Origin: Helichrysum umbraculigerum
Taxonomy: Eukaryota; Streptophyta; Magnoliopsida; Asterales; Asteraceae
Direction of reading: 5' to 3'
NCBI GenBank assembly: GCA_949592205.1
Contig: CATIUR010000001.1
Location: 69,235,559 to 69,299,558, forward strand
Length of the DNA: 64,000 nucleotides
The notes under the pieces were generated by a model. It was not told the DNA's origin and did not search any database. It worked only from the letters and a program-made list of their open reading frames with translations. How positions within the stretch are numbered: position 1 is the first letter of the stretch; every line of letters begins with the position of its first letter. Position numbers and translations under genes: made by a program. This document shows positions 11,550 through 22,958 of this stretch, piece after piece.

Positions 11550-13410
11550 CAGTCAGTCGTTGGACCAGCTGCCCAGCCTGATGATGATGATGCACAGGAT
11601 CCTCATGTTTAGACTACTCCATCTTGATTATTTGCTTCGTATCAGTGACTTTTGTACTATGGATTACTGTTGTTTCCTCTGATATTTGGTTTACTTTTTG
11701 GGATATTACTCAACCTGTATATGGTTGAGCTTTATTATATTTATCATTATCATAGTTACTTATTATGTTTACTTTTATGTTTTGAATAAGTGATTGAATG
11801 CGTTGTGACGAGTGAGCGTGAAGCCTCCAAGAGATGACTAGCATTCAAGGAAGAAACCGTGGAACCGAAGGCAGACAAACAAAAGCATAGACAACTGCGA
11901 ACCACAAAACTTAATCACATCTCTGGAAGGAGAGTGGATTATCTTCTTCTGAAATCCGCACTTGCCAATGATCTAAGTGTGGGATCTCAACCCACACCGC
12001 AACCACTCCGCAAGAATCGCCTCCGAATCTTTAAACACTAAAAGTGTGGGAATCACCAATAAGAATCCCCACTTACATGATGGAACGATTCTCTGCTAAG
12101 TACGGATACAAGGCACTGTGCACCAGATCGACACGTCCAAAGCTGAACCGTTCTTCATGAAAACAGAGGATCAAAGACCAACTTCGTCTCCTCTCATTTA
12201 CCGATCTCAGCTTCATAATGACAATCGTCATCTGGGGAGTTTCTTAACCTTCACTCCACTTTCATGATTTTATTTCACTTTGTGAGCTTTAAATACAAAG
12301 TAATCTATACTCTATCCTCAACGTATCACTAAGTATGGGATTCCAGCCCAAAACCAAACACTTGAGAAACATTTTCTATATGTTCTAACTCTAAGTGTGA
12401 GATTGTACTTGCAATACAATCTCAACTCAAGAGAACATAAGAGACAATGTTCCTTTAAGTGTGAGATAGCAGGTATAGAATACCTTGGATTGGATGTTTA
12501 AAGATTCTTATATCCAATATAGCTCAACTCATAAAATGTTTCTCAAAATTTTCAAACTTTTTCAAAAATTTTAAACAAAAATAATAAAGTATGAGCCAAA
12601 TCATCCGATTAGCTCTGCTATTTTTGAGTTATAATGTCTTTCAAAGAGGAACCATTTATAATATAAGTCAGTTATTCTGGGATACTAGGGAAATTAAGGT
12701 AGAAATTTCTTAAATAAGAGTTGATAATCTAAAAGAAAGAAAAGATTTCCAAAAGAAAAGCAAAAATACTCTTGGAAATTCTCTAGCAAATAAATTCTGA
12801 AGAAGAAAAAGAAAGCAAAAGGCAGAAAAAGATAGAAAATAAAATAAAATAAAATAAAGCTAAGTGCTTCGAAGTATCAACCGTTCAAAGAGAAATCTGG
12901 AGGGAGGCAAAACAGTTATCATCTCCGTTCTACAAATAAGTTTTTCATAATCTTAGGATGCCTAAGATAAGCAACCCTTACAACTAAAAATCACCACTAT
13001 CCATACCCCTTAACCCTCACGAACATTAGAACCCTCATGAATGTCTTGGGATAATTAGCATTGTTCTCGTCCTAAGTGGTGGAGATCCGATTCTTGATCA
13101 AGCATATGATGACGAGTGCTGCATGACTAGCTTATTGAGCGATTTCAACTGTTCTAGAATGATAGGAAACCCGATACACTTTGAGTGAATTGAGTGACCA
13201 CTTTTGTGAGATCGCCTAGTCATGTATACTCCAAGATCATGAGATTTGGAAGTATGCTTGGGAAAGTCAAACTACTTATTTTTGAAAGGATCACCTTAAC
13301 TTTCCCTATATTCTCAAAATGAATTTCTAATATAAAGAAATGGTGAATCTTTGAAAATGTTTTAACTCACAAAACCGGATTTAAAAATGTTTTTCGAGGA
13401 ATATAATTGA
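11550..13410 (+). other. Noncoding region between the Athila-like ORF and the polypurine tract
   Basis: About 1.9 kb with only short open frames. The phrase 'AAGTGTGGGAT' and close variants recur (for example near 11970, 12040, 12400, 12455 and 13437), as if the polypurine-tract sequence had been copied several times along the 3' region. Confidence 0.5.
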
Positions 13411-13451
13411 GTTGTTGCTTGAGGACAAGCAACGTCTAAGTGTGGGATACT
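13411..13451 (+). other. Athila/Tat-type polypurine region
   Basis: GTTGCTTGAGGACAAGCAAC is followed by TAAGTGTGGGATACT and then directly by the LTR start TGATGTAAC at 13452. GAGGACAAGC...AAGTGTGGG is the hallmark 3' end of Athila and Tat elements. Confidence 0.8.
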
Positions 13452-13962
13452 TGATGTAACATAAAAAGTCATGTTTTTACGTACATATTTCCACACTATT
13501 TGGACTAAACTATGGTGAAAACATTCCAAAACAATCATTTATTACCAAAAATCACCTAGGTAGTTCATTTATAGGCATTGCGATAAAAATCAATAAAAAC
13601 GTCCAATTATCGAGCAAAATAAAACAAATAAAGCCACCCCGGTCTTTCTTATTATTAATCACCCTATGAAAACAGATCTTAATGCATATCTTATGATTCC
13701 ATAGGAAAATACAAGACCGGTGGTTCATGGAAAAAGGGTGAAGAACGAAGAAGATAGAACGTTTGGAGTACAACCGATCGTCATCCGGAACACGCAAAAG
13801 TTATACATCTCCAAATTTGGAAAACTTAGTGTCATTTGAATCGTAATGGAAAAACAAATCCAACGGTGCAAGAATCAAGCGAATCGGGCTTAGAACGAAG
13901 AAGATACGGACGAAACAAGCAACGTACGGAGCGAACAAAGGCCGAAACAACCACCCCTCAGG

Positions 13963-14060
13963 GCCGTAGAAGGTACCCTAGGGGCCGTATACGGCCTCCT
14001 TGGTTCCGTATGGTGCCATTTTGGCCTTGGTAATTGGTACCCAAGGGCCATTTACCCCCT
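13963..14060. repeat. GGCCGTA/TACGGCC palindromic stretch upstream of a TATA box
   Basis: It contains the perfect 14-bp palindrome GGCCGTATACGGCC (13983-13996) and flanking partial units (AGGGCCGTA, GGTACCC, AAGGGCC). It is less regular than the other cassettes but has the same position relative to the promoter. Confidence 0.55.
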
Positions 14061-14140
14061 AGTGCTTGCTACCCCCTGTTTGCGCTTTATGCCTTGTTTC
14101 TTGTGCTTAGATGGTGGTACCTCAACTTCAAGCCCTTTCC

Positions 14141-14148
14141 TATAAATT
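14141..14148 (+). promoter_or_regulatory. TATA box of the Athila-like LTR
   Basis: CCTATAAATTGAGGC, followed within about 50 bp by a CT-rich leader, is a canonical plant TATA context. Confidence 0.6.
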
Positions 14149-15655
14149 GAGGCTTCACCTACTCATTTCAACACAACTCATTCTTTCACTTTCTCTCTCT
14201 CTCTAGTTTTGTAATAGTTTTAGCTAGTTTATCACTCTAGTTTCTCTCTATAGAGAACTAGAGTGAAATAAGTAGTGGTTTGAGCTAGAGGAAATTTTTA
14301 GCTTGGTAATATCATTGTAATCAAGTTCAAAACGTTATAATCCTCTGTATTACTCTACTAATCTGGTATTAATATCTTTCTCTCTTACTGTTATAATGTT
14401 TTCTATGCATGTTATTGCGGTACTATTTATGATTGTTGCCATGATTATTACTTAGATTAATATGTGATTGTTGGAATGTAAATGTTAGGATTAGGGATGA
14501 TGTTTGATTAATATTATATATGATTGAAAGTTGTTATGCTGCGTACATGTTTTAAGCTTATTCTGAATATAGACTTAATTAATCACCCTTTCCAGTCTCT
14601 CACGTGACTATTGACTTAGGATAGGATCTGATCAACCCTAACTACAAATATATAGTTATCTCCTGTATTGTATGAAGCTGTGGGATCGCTGTAAAACGGT
14701 AAAATACTTGGTATAGCATTGGAAATACCACTGGTAAAGTACAAATACGTGGAAGCCAAGGAAATGCTGACGGTCTATCTCACCGTGGATTACCTGGAAG
14801 TACCCTTCCAGAAACGGGTCTAGGTCTTGTCAAACCGTGAAAATGCTATAGTACACCGTTAAACTACCTCTGGTTATAAAGTTGTGTAAAGACTTATACG
14901 ATCTTTAAAACACCGTAGATATACCTAGGGTTAGAGTACTGTGGAACATAAAAGCACTATACACTGCACACATACCTAGGGATGAACGACTGATGGCAAA
15001 GGAGGGTCTAATTCATGACGAAAGTACTAGCACTTAATCAGATATAATATGAGTTTTGAAAAGAAAGCAAGGATGCCGGCTGTGCTCCAAGATGCTTAAA
15101 CCCCTTAGCTCTACTTAACCGATAGTTTAACTTACATAGCATATAACTAGTATTATCCTGTTAAAATCAGATAGACATAGGTGTTAAGAAAGGTCAGTAA
15201 ATGTGGACTGTCGCCTTATTCCTGCACCCCATTTAGAGGGTCACTTGGTCTCCGAAAGAGACGGTGAGGGGGTTTTAAGGTAGTCACATCTGATCAGAAT
15301 CACGATAGCCTAGGATTCAGTGACATATGCTTTTAGGGTTACACCTAGAACGTAGGATCCTAGTGTTTACACCGACCGTTTAGATGATTCTTAATTAGGT
15401 TAATCTCCAATCAATCATATACTGTCATCCCGAAACCCTAATATTGATGTTCCGGCAATCACTCTCTACCTGCTACTTATTATCTCATTTCTTTCCTGTC
15501 ATTTATTTTTTGTTAGTAGTTTAGATAAAACCAAAACCTACCTACCTTGTTTTAAAACTCATCCTATTTGCGAACTTATCTTTGGTAAATCAAATTCAAT
15601 TCAATTCGTTCCGAAATTGGACGACACTCGAGTTATACTTGCCAACTTACACACA

Positions 15656-15780
15656 AGGTAGGTAGCACGGGTAATTTGAGCCCCGCAAATATAAATTTTA
15701 AAACTTGACACCTGTTCGTTCCCCTTGTTGCAGCCGGAGCGACGACTCGGGGTGAAACCTGACCGACGGATAAGGGGGGT
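15656..15780. other. Unassigned 125-bp junction segment
   Basis: The segment between the inferred LTR end and the broken Copia integrase matches neither. It is relatively GC-rich. No tRNA-Asp primer site is visible, so it is not the normal start of an Athila internal region. Confidence 0.4.
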
Positions 15781-16957
15781 CGTACTCTATTTAAGATATA
15801 TACCGCATGTCTAATAGCTTCAGCCCAAAAATTTTGTGGCATATGCATAGCCTTCAACATACTCCCTATTTACAGACATATTCCTTCTCTCTACTTTACC
15901 ATTCTGTTGTGGAGAGTATGGTGCTGTAAGTTGTCTAAGTATGCCATTCTCCTTACAGTACCGTGTGAATTCCCTTGATGTGAATTCACCACCTCTGTCT
16001 GTCCTAAAAGTCTTTAACTTTTTCCCGACCTCATTTTCCACCTTCAACTTAAATTCCTTAAAAGTCTCAAATGCTTCATCTTTTGAATTCAAGAAGTACA
16101 CCCACATATACCTAGTACAATCGTCTACTAGCAAAAACATGTACTTCTTTCCTGACTCTCTTGCTGGGGAAATAGGTCCACGTAAATCACCAAACACTAA
16201 ATTCAAAGGTTCTATTGAGTTAGTGTTTGTCTGGTTAGGAAATGGAGCTCTACTATGCATTCCTAGTAAGCAGGCATTGCACACTTGACTCTTATGTCTT
16301 ATACTGGGTATCCCTTCCACTAATCTCTTATGAGTCATTTGTTTAATTGAATCGAAATTCAAATGACCCAACCTAGCATATCAAAGCCATGCATGGTCTT
16401 CCAAATTAGTCAATAAACAGATAGACGTAACTACTTTCAAATTGATCTTGTAAAGTCGGTTTCTTGATCTCTCGACTCTCATAAGGAGTTTTTGATCCTG
16501 ACCGTATAGCAATAATATGTTGTTTTGCATAACGATCTTACAGCCATTCTCTGTTAATTGTCCTAGGCTCAAAATATTACTTTTCAGACTTGGAATGTAA
16601 TAAACATTAGGAATTACTCTTTGTTCCTTGTTTTTACATTCGAGTAATATAGAGCATCTACCCTTAATCTCTACGTATGACCCATCACCAAACGGACTCT
16701 TCCTGAGATCTTTTCGTCTATCTCCTTAAAGTGTGTTCTAACTCCGGTCATATGGTTACTAGCTCCATTATCCAAGTACCATAAGCTTTCATCCGTGTTT
16801 ATGTACTTCTTAGGTTCAATCTCCTTTTCATTTAAGAAGATTTCCTCAACCTTATCTCCTTTTCCTTGAACTGCCATCAAGAGTGTTGGTTCCATGTCTT
16901 CCCGAACCAAATTTGATTGCTCTTGTTCACTATCCTTTAGTTTGCAGTTTCTCCTGA
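15781..16957 (-). pseudogene. Copia pol fragment: protease, pre-integrase, integrase
   Basis: From right to left, this encodes the rest of the gag zinc knuckle, an aspartic protease core (WYLDNGASNHMTG near 16780; the active site reads D-N-G where D-T/S-G is usual), and a gag-pre-integrase region around 16390-16570. Integrase follows with a zinc-binding GHLNF...CNACLLGKH-like segment and catalytic-core motifs GDLRGPISP, TDRGGEF and QQNGKVERRN. It breaks after the AVYILNRV motif at 15781, so RT and RNase H are missing. A stop and a His-to-Tyr change at about 16377-16385 sit where the zinc-binding region starts, both explicable by C-to-T decay. It is nonfunctional. Confidence 0.85.
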
Positions 16958-17854
16958 TGTGACACCCGCCAAATTAGGGCTAGTGATTAGTGTCTGATCC
17001 GTTGTAATACATGTAATTAGTCCTTTGGTTAGGGTAATTAATGTATCAAAATTATATATTGATGAATATATACGATTATGCGATTTGATTAAATCGTACG
17101 TAATTTAAATCGAATACAATTCGGTTCAATAAATACGAACGTTGGTGAACAATTTTATTAAGTAATTTAACATTATTTAATAATACTATCGTATTTAAAA
17201 TATTGTTTTGATAATATTTCATATTCATTTCGTATCGTACAATTAACAATTTCGCGATTAAAAGATTTAACGCGCAAACAAACGAAACCAAGTTAAATTA
17301 TATTTTATAACCTAGTCGTAAAGTAATTAGTGAATTATTTCAACAAAAATATTGAGTAATTAATAGTATTTTAAAACTTGTATTTAAAAGTATAAAATAA
17401 ATATTTAAACGTTGAAACAACCGGGAAAACGATCACCACATGGAGCACGAACACGAGAACGAAAAAGGAGGAGGCTTTCAACAAAACCCCCTCCCTTTCC
17501 CTTTCTTTTCTCATTTATCACCTCCCCACTCTCTCTCTCTTCTCTTCTTTTTTCTCTCAAACCACCACACCACCACAACCTCCTTAAATCACTAAATAAC
17601 ACCACCAAACGCACTCGGATCATCCCGCCCCTTTGAAGAAAAACGATCACCTCATCACGATCTACCTTCCTATCTTTTCGGATTCTCCTCGCGTTAAGTT
17701 TGTAAGTTTCCGACAAATCCCGAAACACTGCGATTTTCATTGTTTTCGACTTGTTATTGTTTGTCTAAGCTTGGAATATCCATATAAGGGTTGGGTAAAA
17801 GATTTGGTTGGTGGCCAGAAAACTCGTTTTCGGCTCAAAATCCGGAGAACGGAC

Positions 17855-18172
17855 GTGTCGCTAGTGTGCCAAAAACAGTGCTAGCGACACTAGCTAAGTG
17901 TCGATATGCCAAGTGTCGCCTATATAGCGACACTACTTAAGTGTCGCTGAAATACTTAAATCAGATCTATCCTAGCGACACTACCTTAGTGACGCCAAAA
18001 TTGAGAAGTGTCGCCTATAGCGACACTAATCTAGTGTCGCCAATCAATTGAAAATCAGGAATCTAGCGACACTCGCCTAGTATCGCCTAACTAGTGCCGC
18101 CTATAGCGACACTCATCTAGTGACGCTTAACTAGTGTCGCCTATAGCGACACTAGCCCAGTGTCGCCAAAAA
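17855..18172. repeat. GCGACACT/AGTGTCGC inverted-repeat cassette
   Basis: About seven pairs of GCGACACT and AGTGTCGC, each with a 5-bp spacer, recur across 320 bp, with some decayed arms (AGTGACGC, AGTATCGC, AGTGCCGC). It lies about 0.9 kb from the LTR start. One 20-base unit (17884-17903) is identical to 29320-29339 in a Copia LTR. Confidence 0.9.
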
Positions 18173-18543
18173 CAGAAAGTTGACAAATTATCTTTATCCT
18201 AAGTGTCGAACTTGTACAGCCTCAAACACTTATACGATACGACTTCTAAAACACTTTGGGATACACTTTTAAGTATAACACTTCAAAAACATAATGATAT
18301 TGTTGAGATTATTATTACCAACAATCACCAACGGGCCGTACACGTTTTCAAAACATTAAACCAATCAACCAAATCGTAGTAATTTGGACATTCTAGTTGA
18401 ACGAACAACTACAAATGTAGTCGTAGTAACTACCTACTTATATTAATAACCATCGCGTGTCGTGGACACCCTCAGGTTACGAGTCTTCTGACACAACTAC
18501 TCGGCTAATCAACCAAAGTTTATTGATTTAAACTCTCCAGCCT

Positions 18544-18552
18544 CAGGTGAGT
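18544..18552 (+). promoter_or_regulatory. Juxtaposed 3'/5' splice-like site CAG|GTGAGT
   Basis: CTCCAGCCTCAG|GTGAGTCTC combines an acceptor-like end with a consensus donor at the same point. The same junction occurs at the matching place in the LTRs at 21194, 29896 and 37499. Splicing is not proven. Confidence 0.4.
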
Positions 18553-19321
18553 CTCATAGCCCCTCTTTTACTGTTTCCTCAGGGGTGTGATTCATTGCTT
18601 GTTTTAAACATGTGAACGCGAGTACAAACTTTTCTTATACTACATGAGTTTTTCACAACAAATCATTTTAAGACTTCCACAGCATAGTTTGGTAATACTT
18701 TGGTAGCGCGAATATTAGTATATGGTACCATATAGGATTGACCCTCCTCGTCCGGGTTAGCATGCACTAACTAGGTAAACGGATGTACTAATATTTGAAG
18801 TTGCGAGTGTAGATTAGGCACTCGTGGGGAGGCACCCTCGATCAGGTCCTTGAATGTGGGTCCTGACCACCTCGATTAAGGCTCAGACTATATGCTCATG
18901 GCTGTATACATTATTATTTGCTTGGTTGCAAATCAGTATTTAAATCTTGCGGTTCATACGATATTATTTGATATACAAACCTGTGAGCTCATCATCGTTT
19001 CGCTGACCCATTTTAGCATGTATCACAGGTACTCAGCAGTAGGATTGGACTGCCCTCAGGATCACTGTAGCTCGAGTCAGCATGCAGACATTAGAGATTT
19101 CCCTGCATTAATATATTTTATAAAAGTATTTATGTGTTGGAATCTCTCATTTTCAGAACACGAGCTATGTATAGCTTCAAACGTTGTAAACATTTCTTAT
19201 ATTAATATATTTTGTTAAAACGACGCATATAGAGTCGTTTGATATATCTTGTGTGCTTTGATATTAGATTAGTCGCGCCCGACTCGAACCGCTTCCGCAT
19301 CTTAAATTTGGGGGTGCGACA

Positions 19322-19925
19322 CCTGACGTGTCCAAACTTGTTACATTTGTAACATTTAACCTTACTTGAATCCTTTGCACCTTTCTGGAAGTTAATCTTC
19401 TTGAACTTGTGTGAGGATTTCTTTCCCTTGTTATATTGTTTGGTTTTTCCGTATTGCTTGTAATCCTGAGATGACCTAAACTTCTCTTGTTTACTATTAA
19501 AGCGTCTCTCATGACTTGAATTGTTGTTATGGTTTGTTAATAGAAGTTTATCATGATTGTCAATCGTGCTTCCATTCATCCTTTCCTCAAAGGCTTTCAA
19601 CCTACCAATTGTCTCATCTAAGGTTGTATTCTCTAAATTAGTGAATTGTTCTATGGCTGCCACAATCTGTATAAATCTCTTCGGTACAGAACTTAGAAGT
19701 TTTCGTATTAGAGTTTGCTGATCAAATGTTGATTCTAAGCCACTTGCCCTTGTGACAATACTATTAAGTTTTGCTGACAAAGCATCAATACTGTCATCTT
19801 CTTTCATCTTTAACATCTCAAATTCCGTTTTGAGAGTTTGTAGTCGTGCCTTTTGCACTCTATCTACACCTATGTGCCTAGTTAGCAGTGCTTCCCAAAT
19901 TTCTTTACGTATTCTAATTTTCTGA
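19322..19925 (-). pseudogene. Copia gag fragment with zinc knuckle
   Basis: The minus-strand frame encodes a retroviral-type gag (UBN2-like) region: the ARLQTLKTEFEMLKMKEDDS segment, an LLSSVPKRF segment, then a basic Lys/Ser/Asn-rich region and the zinc knuckle CYKCNKFGHVR. The solo LTR cuts the knuckle just before its last cysteine, which remains on the other side at about 16950. An ATG lies at 19858, but gag-like sequence in the same frame extends right to about 19925, so the true start is lost. Gag would package element RNA into cytoplasmic particles in an intact relative. Confidence 0.8.
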
Positions 19926-20035
19926 TTAAAACTATTGAACTATTGAAGATTTAATTCTGATTAAATCTTTAAGCTAAACCGTATTTAGCATTTGTTACAT
20001 ATATAGTCAAACTAAAAAAATGTGGATACTATATA
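19926..20035. other. Short AT-rich spacer
   Basis: No feature is recognisable. It ends with the TA target of the Stowaway MITE (20034-20035). Confidence 0.5.
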
Positions 20036-20291
20036 CTCCCTCCGTCCCAACCAAAGTGTCATGTTTTGACTTTTTAAAGTCTTTCTCTTTTAACTTTGAT
20101 GTTAAATATGTTTGTTTGTGTTACATAATACTTGATGCAAAATATATGAATGTGTTGGGTTTGAAATGTATTTTCTTTGGGAATATTTTCATTTGGTATT
20201 ATATAACACACACAAAAATATTTAAGGTCAAAGTTGAAAAAGAAAGACTTCGAAAAGTCAAAATATGACACTTTGGATGGGACGGAGGGAG
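20036..20291. mobile_element. Stowaway-like MITE (Tc1/mariner type)
   Basis: It is 256 bp with perfect terminal inverted repeats beginning CTCCCTCCGTCCC and ending GGGACGGAGGGAG, flanked by TA on both sides. Inner arms are also partly complementary (AAAGTGTCAT / ATGACACTTT). It has no coding capacity and would be moved by a mariner transposase in trans. Confidence 0.95.
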
Positions 20292-20293
20292 TA

Positions 20294-20790
20294 TTAAACA
20301 TAAATAAAAATAAATATAATCATATTGATATAGATTAAATATTGTAAATTCTTCTTCCGTACGTATCGGTTGGTTGTTCTGAATGGATAAGTTGTCCTAA
20401 ACTTGTCCGTTGACTAACAAAACAGGATTCTTTAGTTATCATTTAGCTACTCTTTAAGGGCAAATTGGTAAAATTTCATTCGAAATGAAGTAATGAACAT
20501 ATATTATATACACATAATTAGGTAGGTTAGTGAGTACCAAATATTTGGTACATGAGATTTGGAATATAATGTAGTATTATCAAGGGTAAATAAGTAATAT
20601 CACCTAGTATTCTCATGGCCGAGTCATGGATATAATGCATGTGTTGGTGGTTCCTAATCTTCAATGGATAGGTTGTCCTAAAACATAATTTGGATTTTAG
20701 CTTGTTTTGTTCGTAAAATTCTAGCAGGGGTACCAAATACTTGGTACTAGAGTAGGTTTTGTAGTAGTAAGACATTAGTTATTGACCTTT
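20294..20790. other. AT-rich DNA with diverged GGATAGGTTGTCCT repeats
   Basis: The phrase AATGGATAGGTTGTCCTAAA occurs near 20660, with a variant near 20380. Each is followed some way downstream by a short palindrome of the type GGTACCAAATACTTGGTAC (20530, 20730). A third copy lies beyond the retroposon at about 25226-25280. It is probably an old tandem repeat split by the retroposon. The target duplication TAGTTATTGACCTTT occupies 20776-20790. Confidence 0.5.
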
Positions 20791-21985
20791 TTTTTTTTGG
20801 GTAAAGGGTAAATTTTTACCCGGTAAATATATTCCCAAACTCATTGAAGTACAATTGACATGAACGTACATCCCATGCCCTCAGCCCGTTACATAGGCGA
20901 TTTGACTCAACCTATACAACTAAGCAAAACAATCTGCTAACCGCAGAACAAAAAAACAATACACAGCTGCAAACACAGCCAATGACCAATAAACATCCTG
21001 CTAAACGCATTACAATTACATTTAAAATAAATAAATAATCTAAATATAACCACAAGGTTCATAGAACCACTTCTACGGTGATCGACTCAGTCTTCAGTAA
21101 TCGTCGTATCTTGATCCATGAGAAGAAAACACCAACATCCAAGCTGCAGCACACAGCAGTGACAAAGCATTGAGCTAACTTGCCCTACCAACATGTCGCA
21201 CCCCCAATTTATGATGCGGAAGCGGGTCGGTTCGGGGCGCGACTAATCAATATACAAAGCACACAAGATTACATAATGAACGACCACTACATGCGTCGTT
21301 TACAAATACATTGATATTATAAAAGTTTTACACTGTTATAACATAGTTTACAAAAGCTCCTGAGTTCGATTGATAGAGATTCTATGGCATAACTAAATTA
21401 TACAAAATATAGTAATGCATGACAATCTCTTGATGTCTGAATGTGACTCAAGCTAATGGGCATCTTGAGTGGCAGACCTACTGCTGCTGATCACCTGTGA
21501 TACATGCTAAAATGGGTCAGCGAAAACGCTGGTGAGCTCACAGGTTTGTATGTCAACACATATTTGTATGAACCGCAAGATTTAATGATTATTGAATTTA
21601 AAATGCAATTAAGCAAAATAAAAGTTATACAGCCATGAGCACATAGTCTGAGCTTAACACGAGATGTCAGGTCCACATTTAAGGTATCCTGATCGAGTTG
21701 CCTCCTACGAGTGCCTAATCAACACTCGTCTACACAAATATTAATACATCCGTTTTATCAGTTAGTGCGTGCTAACCCGGATGAGGCTGGTCAAACCTAT
21801 ATGATATCATATACTAATATTCACGCTACTAAGTATTACCAAACTATGCTGATGGAGGGCTTTAAAATGATTTGTGAAAATAACTCATGTAGTAATTGAT
21901 TTGATGGTACTTGCGTTCATATTGTAAAACAAAACAAGCAATGGATCACACCCCTGAGAAAACATATTTAAAAAGGGGCTATGAG

Positions 21986-21996
21986 ACTCACCTGAG
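21986..21996 (-). promoter_or_regulatory. Juxtaposed splice-like site CTCAG|GTGAGT
   Basis: Minus-strand GGCTCAG|GTGAGTCTCAT is at the position matching 18544-18552 in the sister solo LTR. Confidence 0.4.
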
Positions 21997-22058
21997 CCTA
22001 TGAGATGCTACTAAGCACAATTGATGATTCACAATGATTTGAAGTCGTTACAACGACT

Positions 22059-22143
22059 GAACCTGCAGGGCGTCTTAGACGCGCAAGGTTTTGATAATGA
22101 TTAGATATTGAAACCTGCCGGGCGTATTGAACGCGCAAGGTTT
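22059..22143. repeat. Two-copy AACCT-GC-GGGCGT / ACGCGC-AAGGTT hairpin repeat
   Basis: Two units about 60 bp apart each pair AACCTGC(A/C)GGGCGT with ACGCGCAAGGTT across a 5-bp loop. It is a second, smaller inverted-repeat type in the same LTR, outside the main cassette slot. Confidence 0.65.
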
Positions 22144-22696
22144 AATTGATTAGATGACTCTACGGACCATCTATGCTAGTTATCCCATTAACTAGTTATG
22201 ACCAAACACTTTGGTTAATGATTATGTTTGAGTTTGTGAAAATGTTTACGGCCCATTGGTGATTGATTGAAATAATAATTCTTCAATTATTATTACTACT
22301 TTCATTTGTTGTGAACTTATAAAAGCATATTTGAAGTGTTTAAATGTTGTATCGTATAAGTATGAAATATGTCGCGATGTCAGACACTTAGTGTAAACCT
22401 TTAGTTTTAAGTTTATGGAAAAACGGAGGTCCGAAAACTAAAATATGCCATTTTGGACCCCTAGATGACTCCGGATGGCCTAAAACTGACTAGGCTAAGG
22501 TACTTAGCCTTGTCCATTGGGTTGTTTTTGAATGACCGAGCGAATTTGAGCCCAATCCGTTACAATAAATTTTTCATCGAGAAGCTACCCTGTTTTATGT
22601 TGTTAAATCGTCGACGTTTTCGAAAATTTACATGTTCTGTTTTAGCTAGAATTCGCAAGGCTAGTTTATTGATCCGTTGGATCATGAAATATATAG

Positions 22697-22958
22697 GGGG
22701 AATCCGCCGGATTCCCTTGAATCCGCCGGATTGGTGGCATTTGTGGGGAATACGCCGTATTCATTTGAATACGACCGTATTCATGAAAAATAGAGGGAAT
22801 ACGCCGTATTCATGAAAAATAGAGGGAATACGCCGTATTCATTTGAATACGACCGTATTCATGAAAAATAGAGGGAATACGCCGTATTCCCTTGAATACG
22901 CCGTGTTCATGTGTTCTGGGCGGGAATACGCCGTATTCCCTTGAATACGCCGTATTCC
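22697..22958. repeat. GAATCCGCCGGATTC / GAATACGCCGTATTC palindrome cassette
   Basis: The first two units read GAATCCG-C-CGGATT(C). The following ten or so read GAATACG-C-CGTATTC or the half-shifted GAATACGA-CCGTATTC. Both arms change together, so the symmetry is kept. Larger duplications are visible (ATGAAAAATAGAGG repeated). It lies about 0.96-1.22 kb from the LTR start, matching the cassette slot of related LTRs. Confidence 0.9.

Larger units (their letters stand above)
1864..15655 (+). mobile_element. Athila-like Ty3 element, 3' part only, with a nested insertion
   Basis: In order, this contains a decayed late ORF (1867-2534 and 10631-11549), about 1.9 kb of noncoding sequence, a typical Athila/Tat polypurine region (GAGGACAAGC then AAGTGTGGGA, about 13411-13451), and a 3' LTR (13452-15655). 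The 5' LTR, gag and pol are absent. The element at 2535-10625 lies inside it, flanked by the duplicated GGGAT target. Confidence 0.6.
13452..15655 (+). repeat. 3' LTR of the Athila-like element
   Basis: The left edge is set by the polypurine tract. The right edge is inferred from the usual Athila ending (TTATACTTGCCAACTTACA...), giving about 2.2 kb. It contains a CG-rich palindromic stretch (13963-14060), a TATA box (14141), a CT-rich leader (about 14180-14250) and a long R/U5. Confidence 0.6.
16958..19321 (+). repeat. Solo LTR of a Ty3 element, plus orientation
   Basis: It starts TGTGACACCC, ends GGGGGTGCGACA, and is flanked by CCTGA at 16953-16957 and 19322-19326. There is no internal region. 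It interrupts the zinc-knuckle codons of the Copia gag. It is the same family as the solo LTR at 21194-23921 and is related to the LTRs of 29896-40215. Features include a CT-rich leader (17480-17560), a GTAAGT donor-like site (17702), the palindrome cassette (17855-18172), AG|GTGAGT (18546/18547), and a CACAG acceptor-like site near 19028. Confidence 0.9.
15781..19925 (-). mobile_element. Decayed Ty1/Copia element (gag to mid-integrase), minus strand
   Basis: Minus-strand gag (19925 to 19322) and pol (16957 to 15781) are collinear and separated only by a solo LTR with the duplicated target CCTGA. No LTR is preserved at either end: integrase breaks off at 15781 and gag begins at about 19925 without a leader. 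Confidence 0.8.

Noticed and set aside
20020..20301. Overlapping open frames on both strands
   Set aside because: They are translations of the Stowaway MITE's complementary arms.
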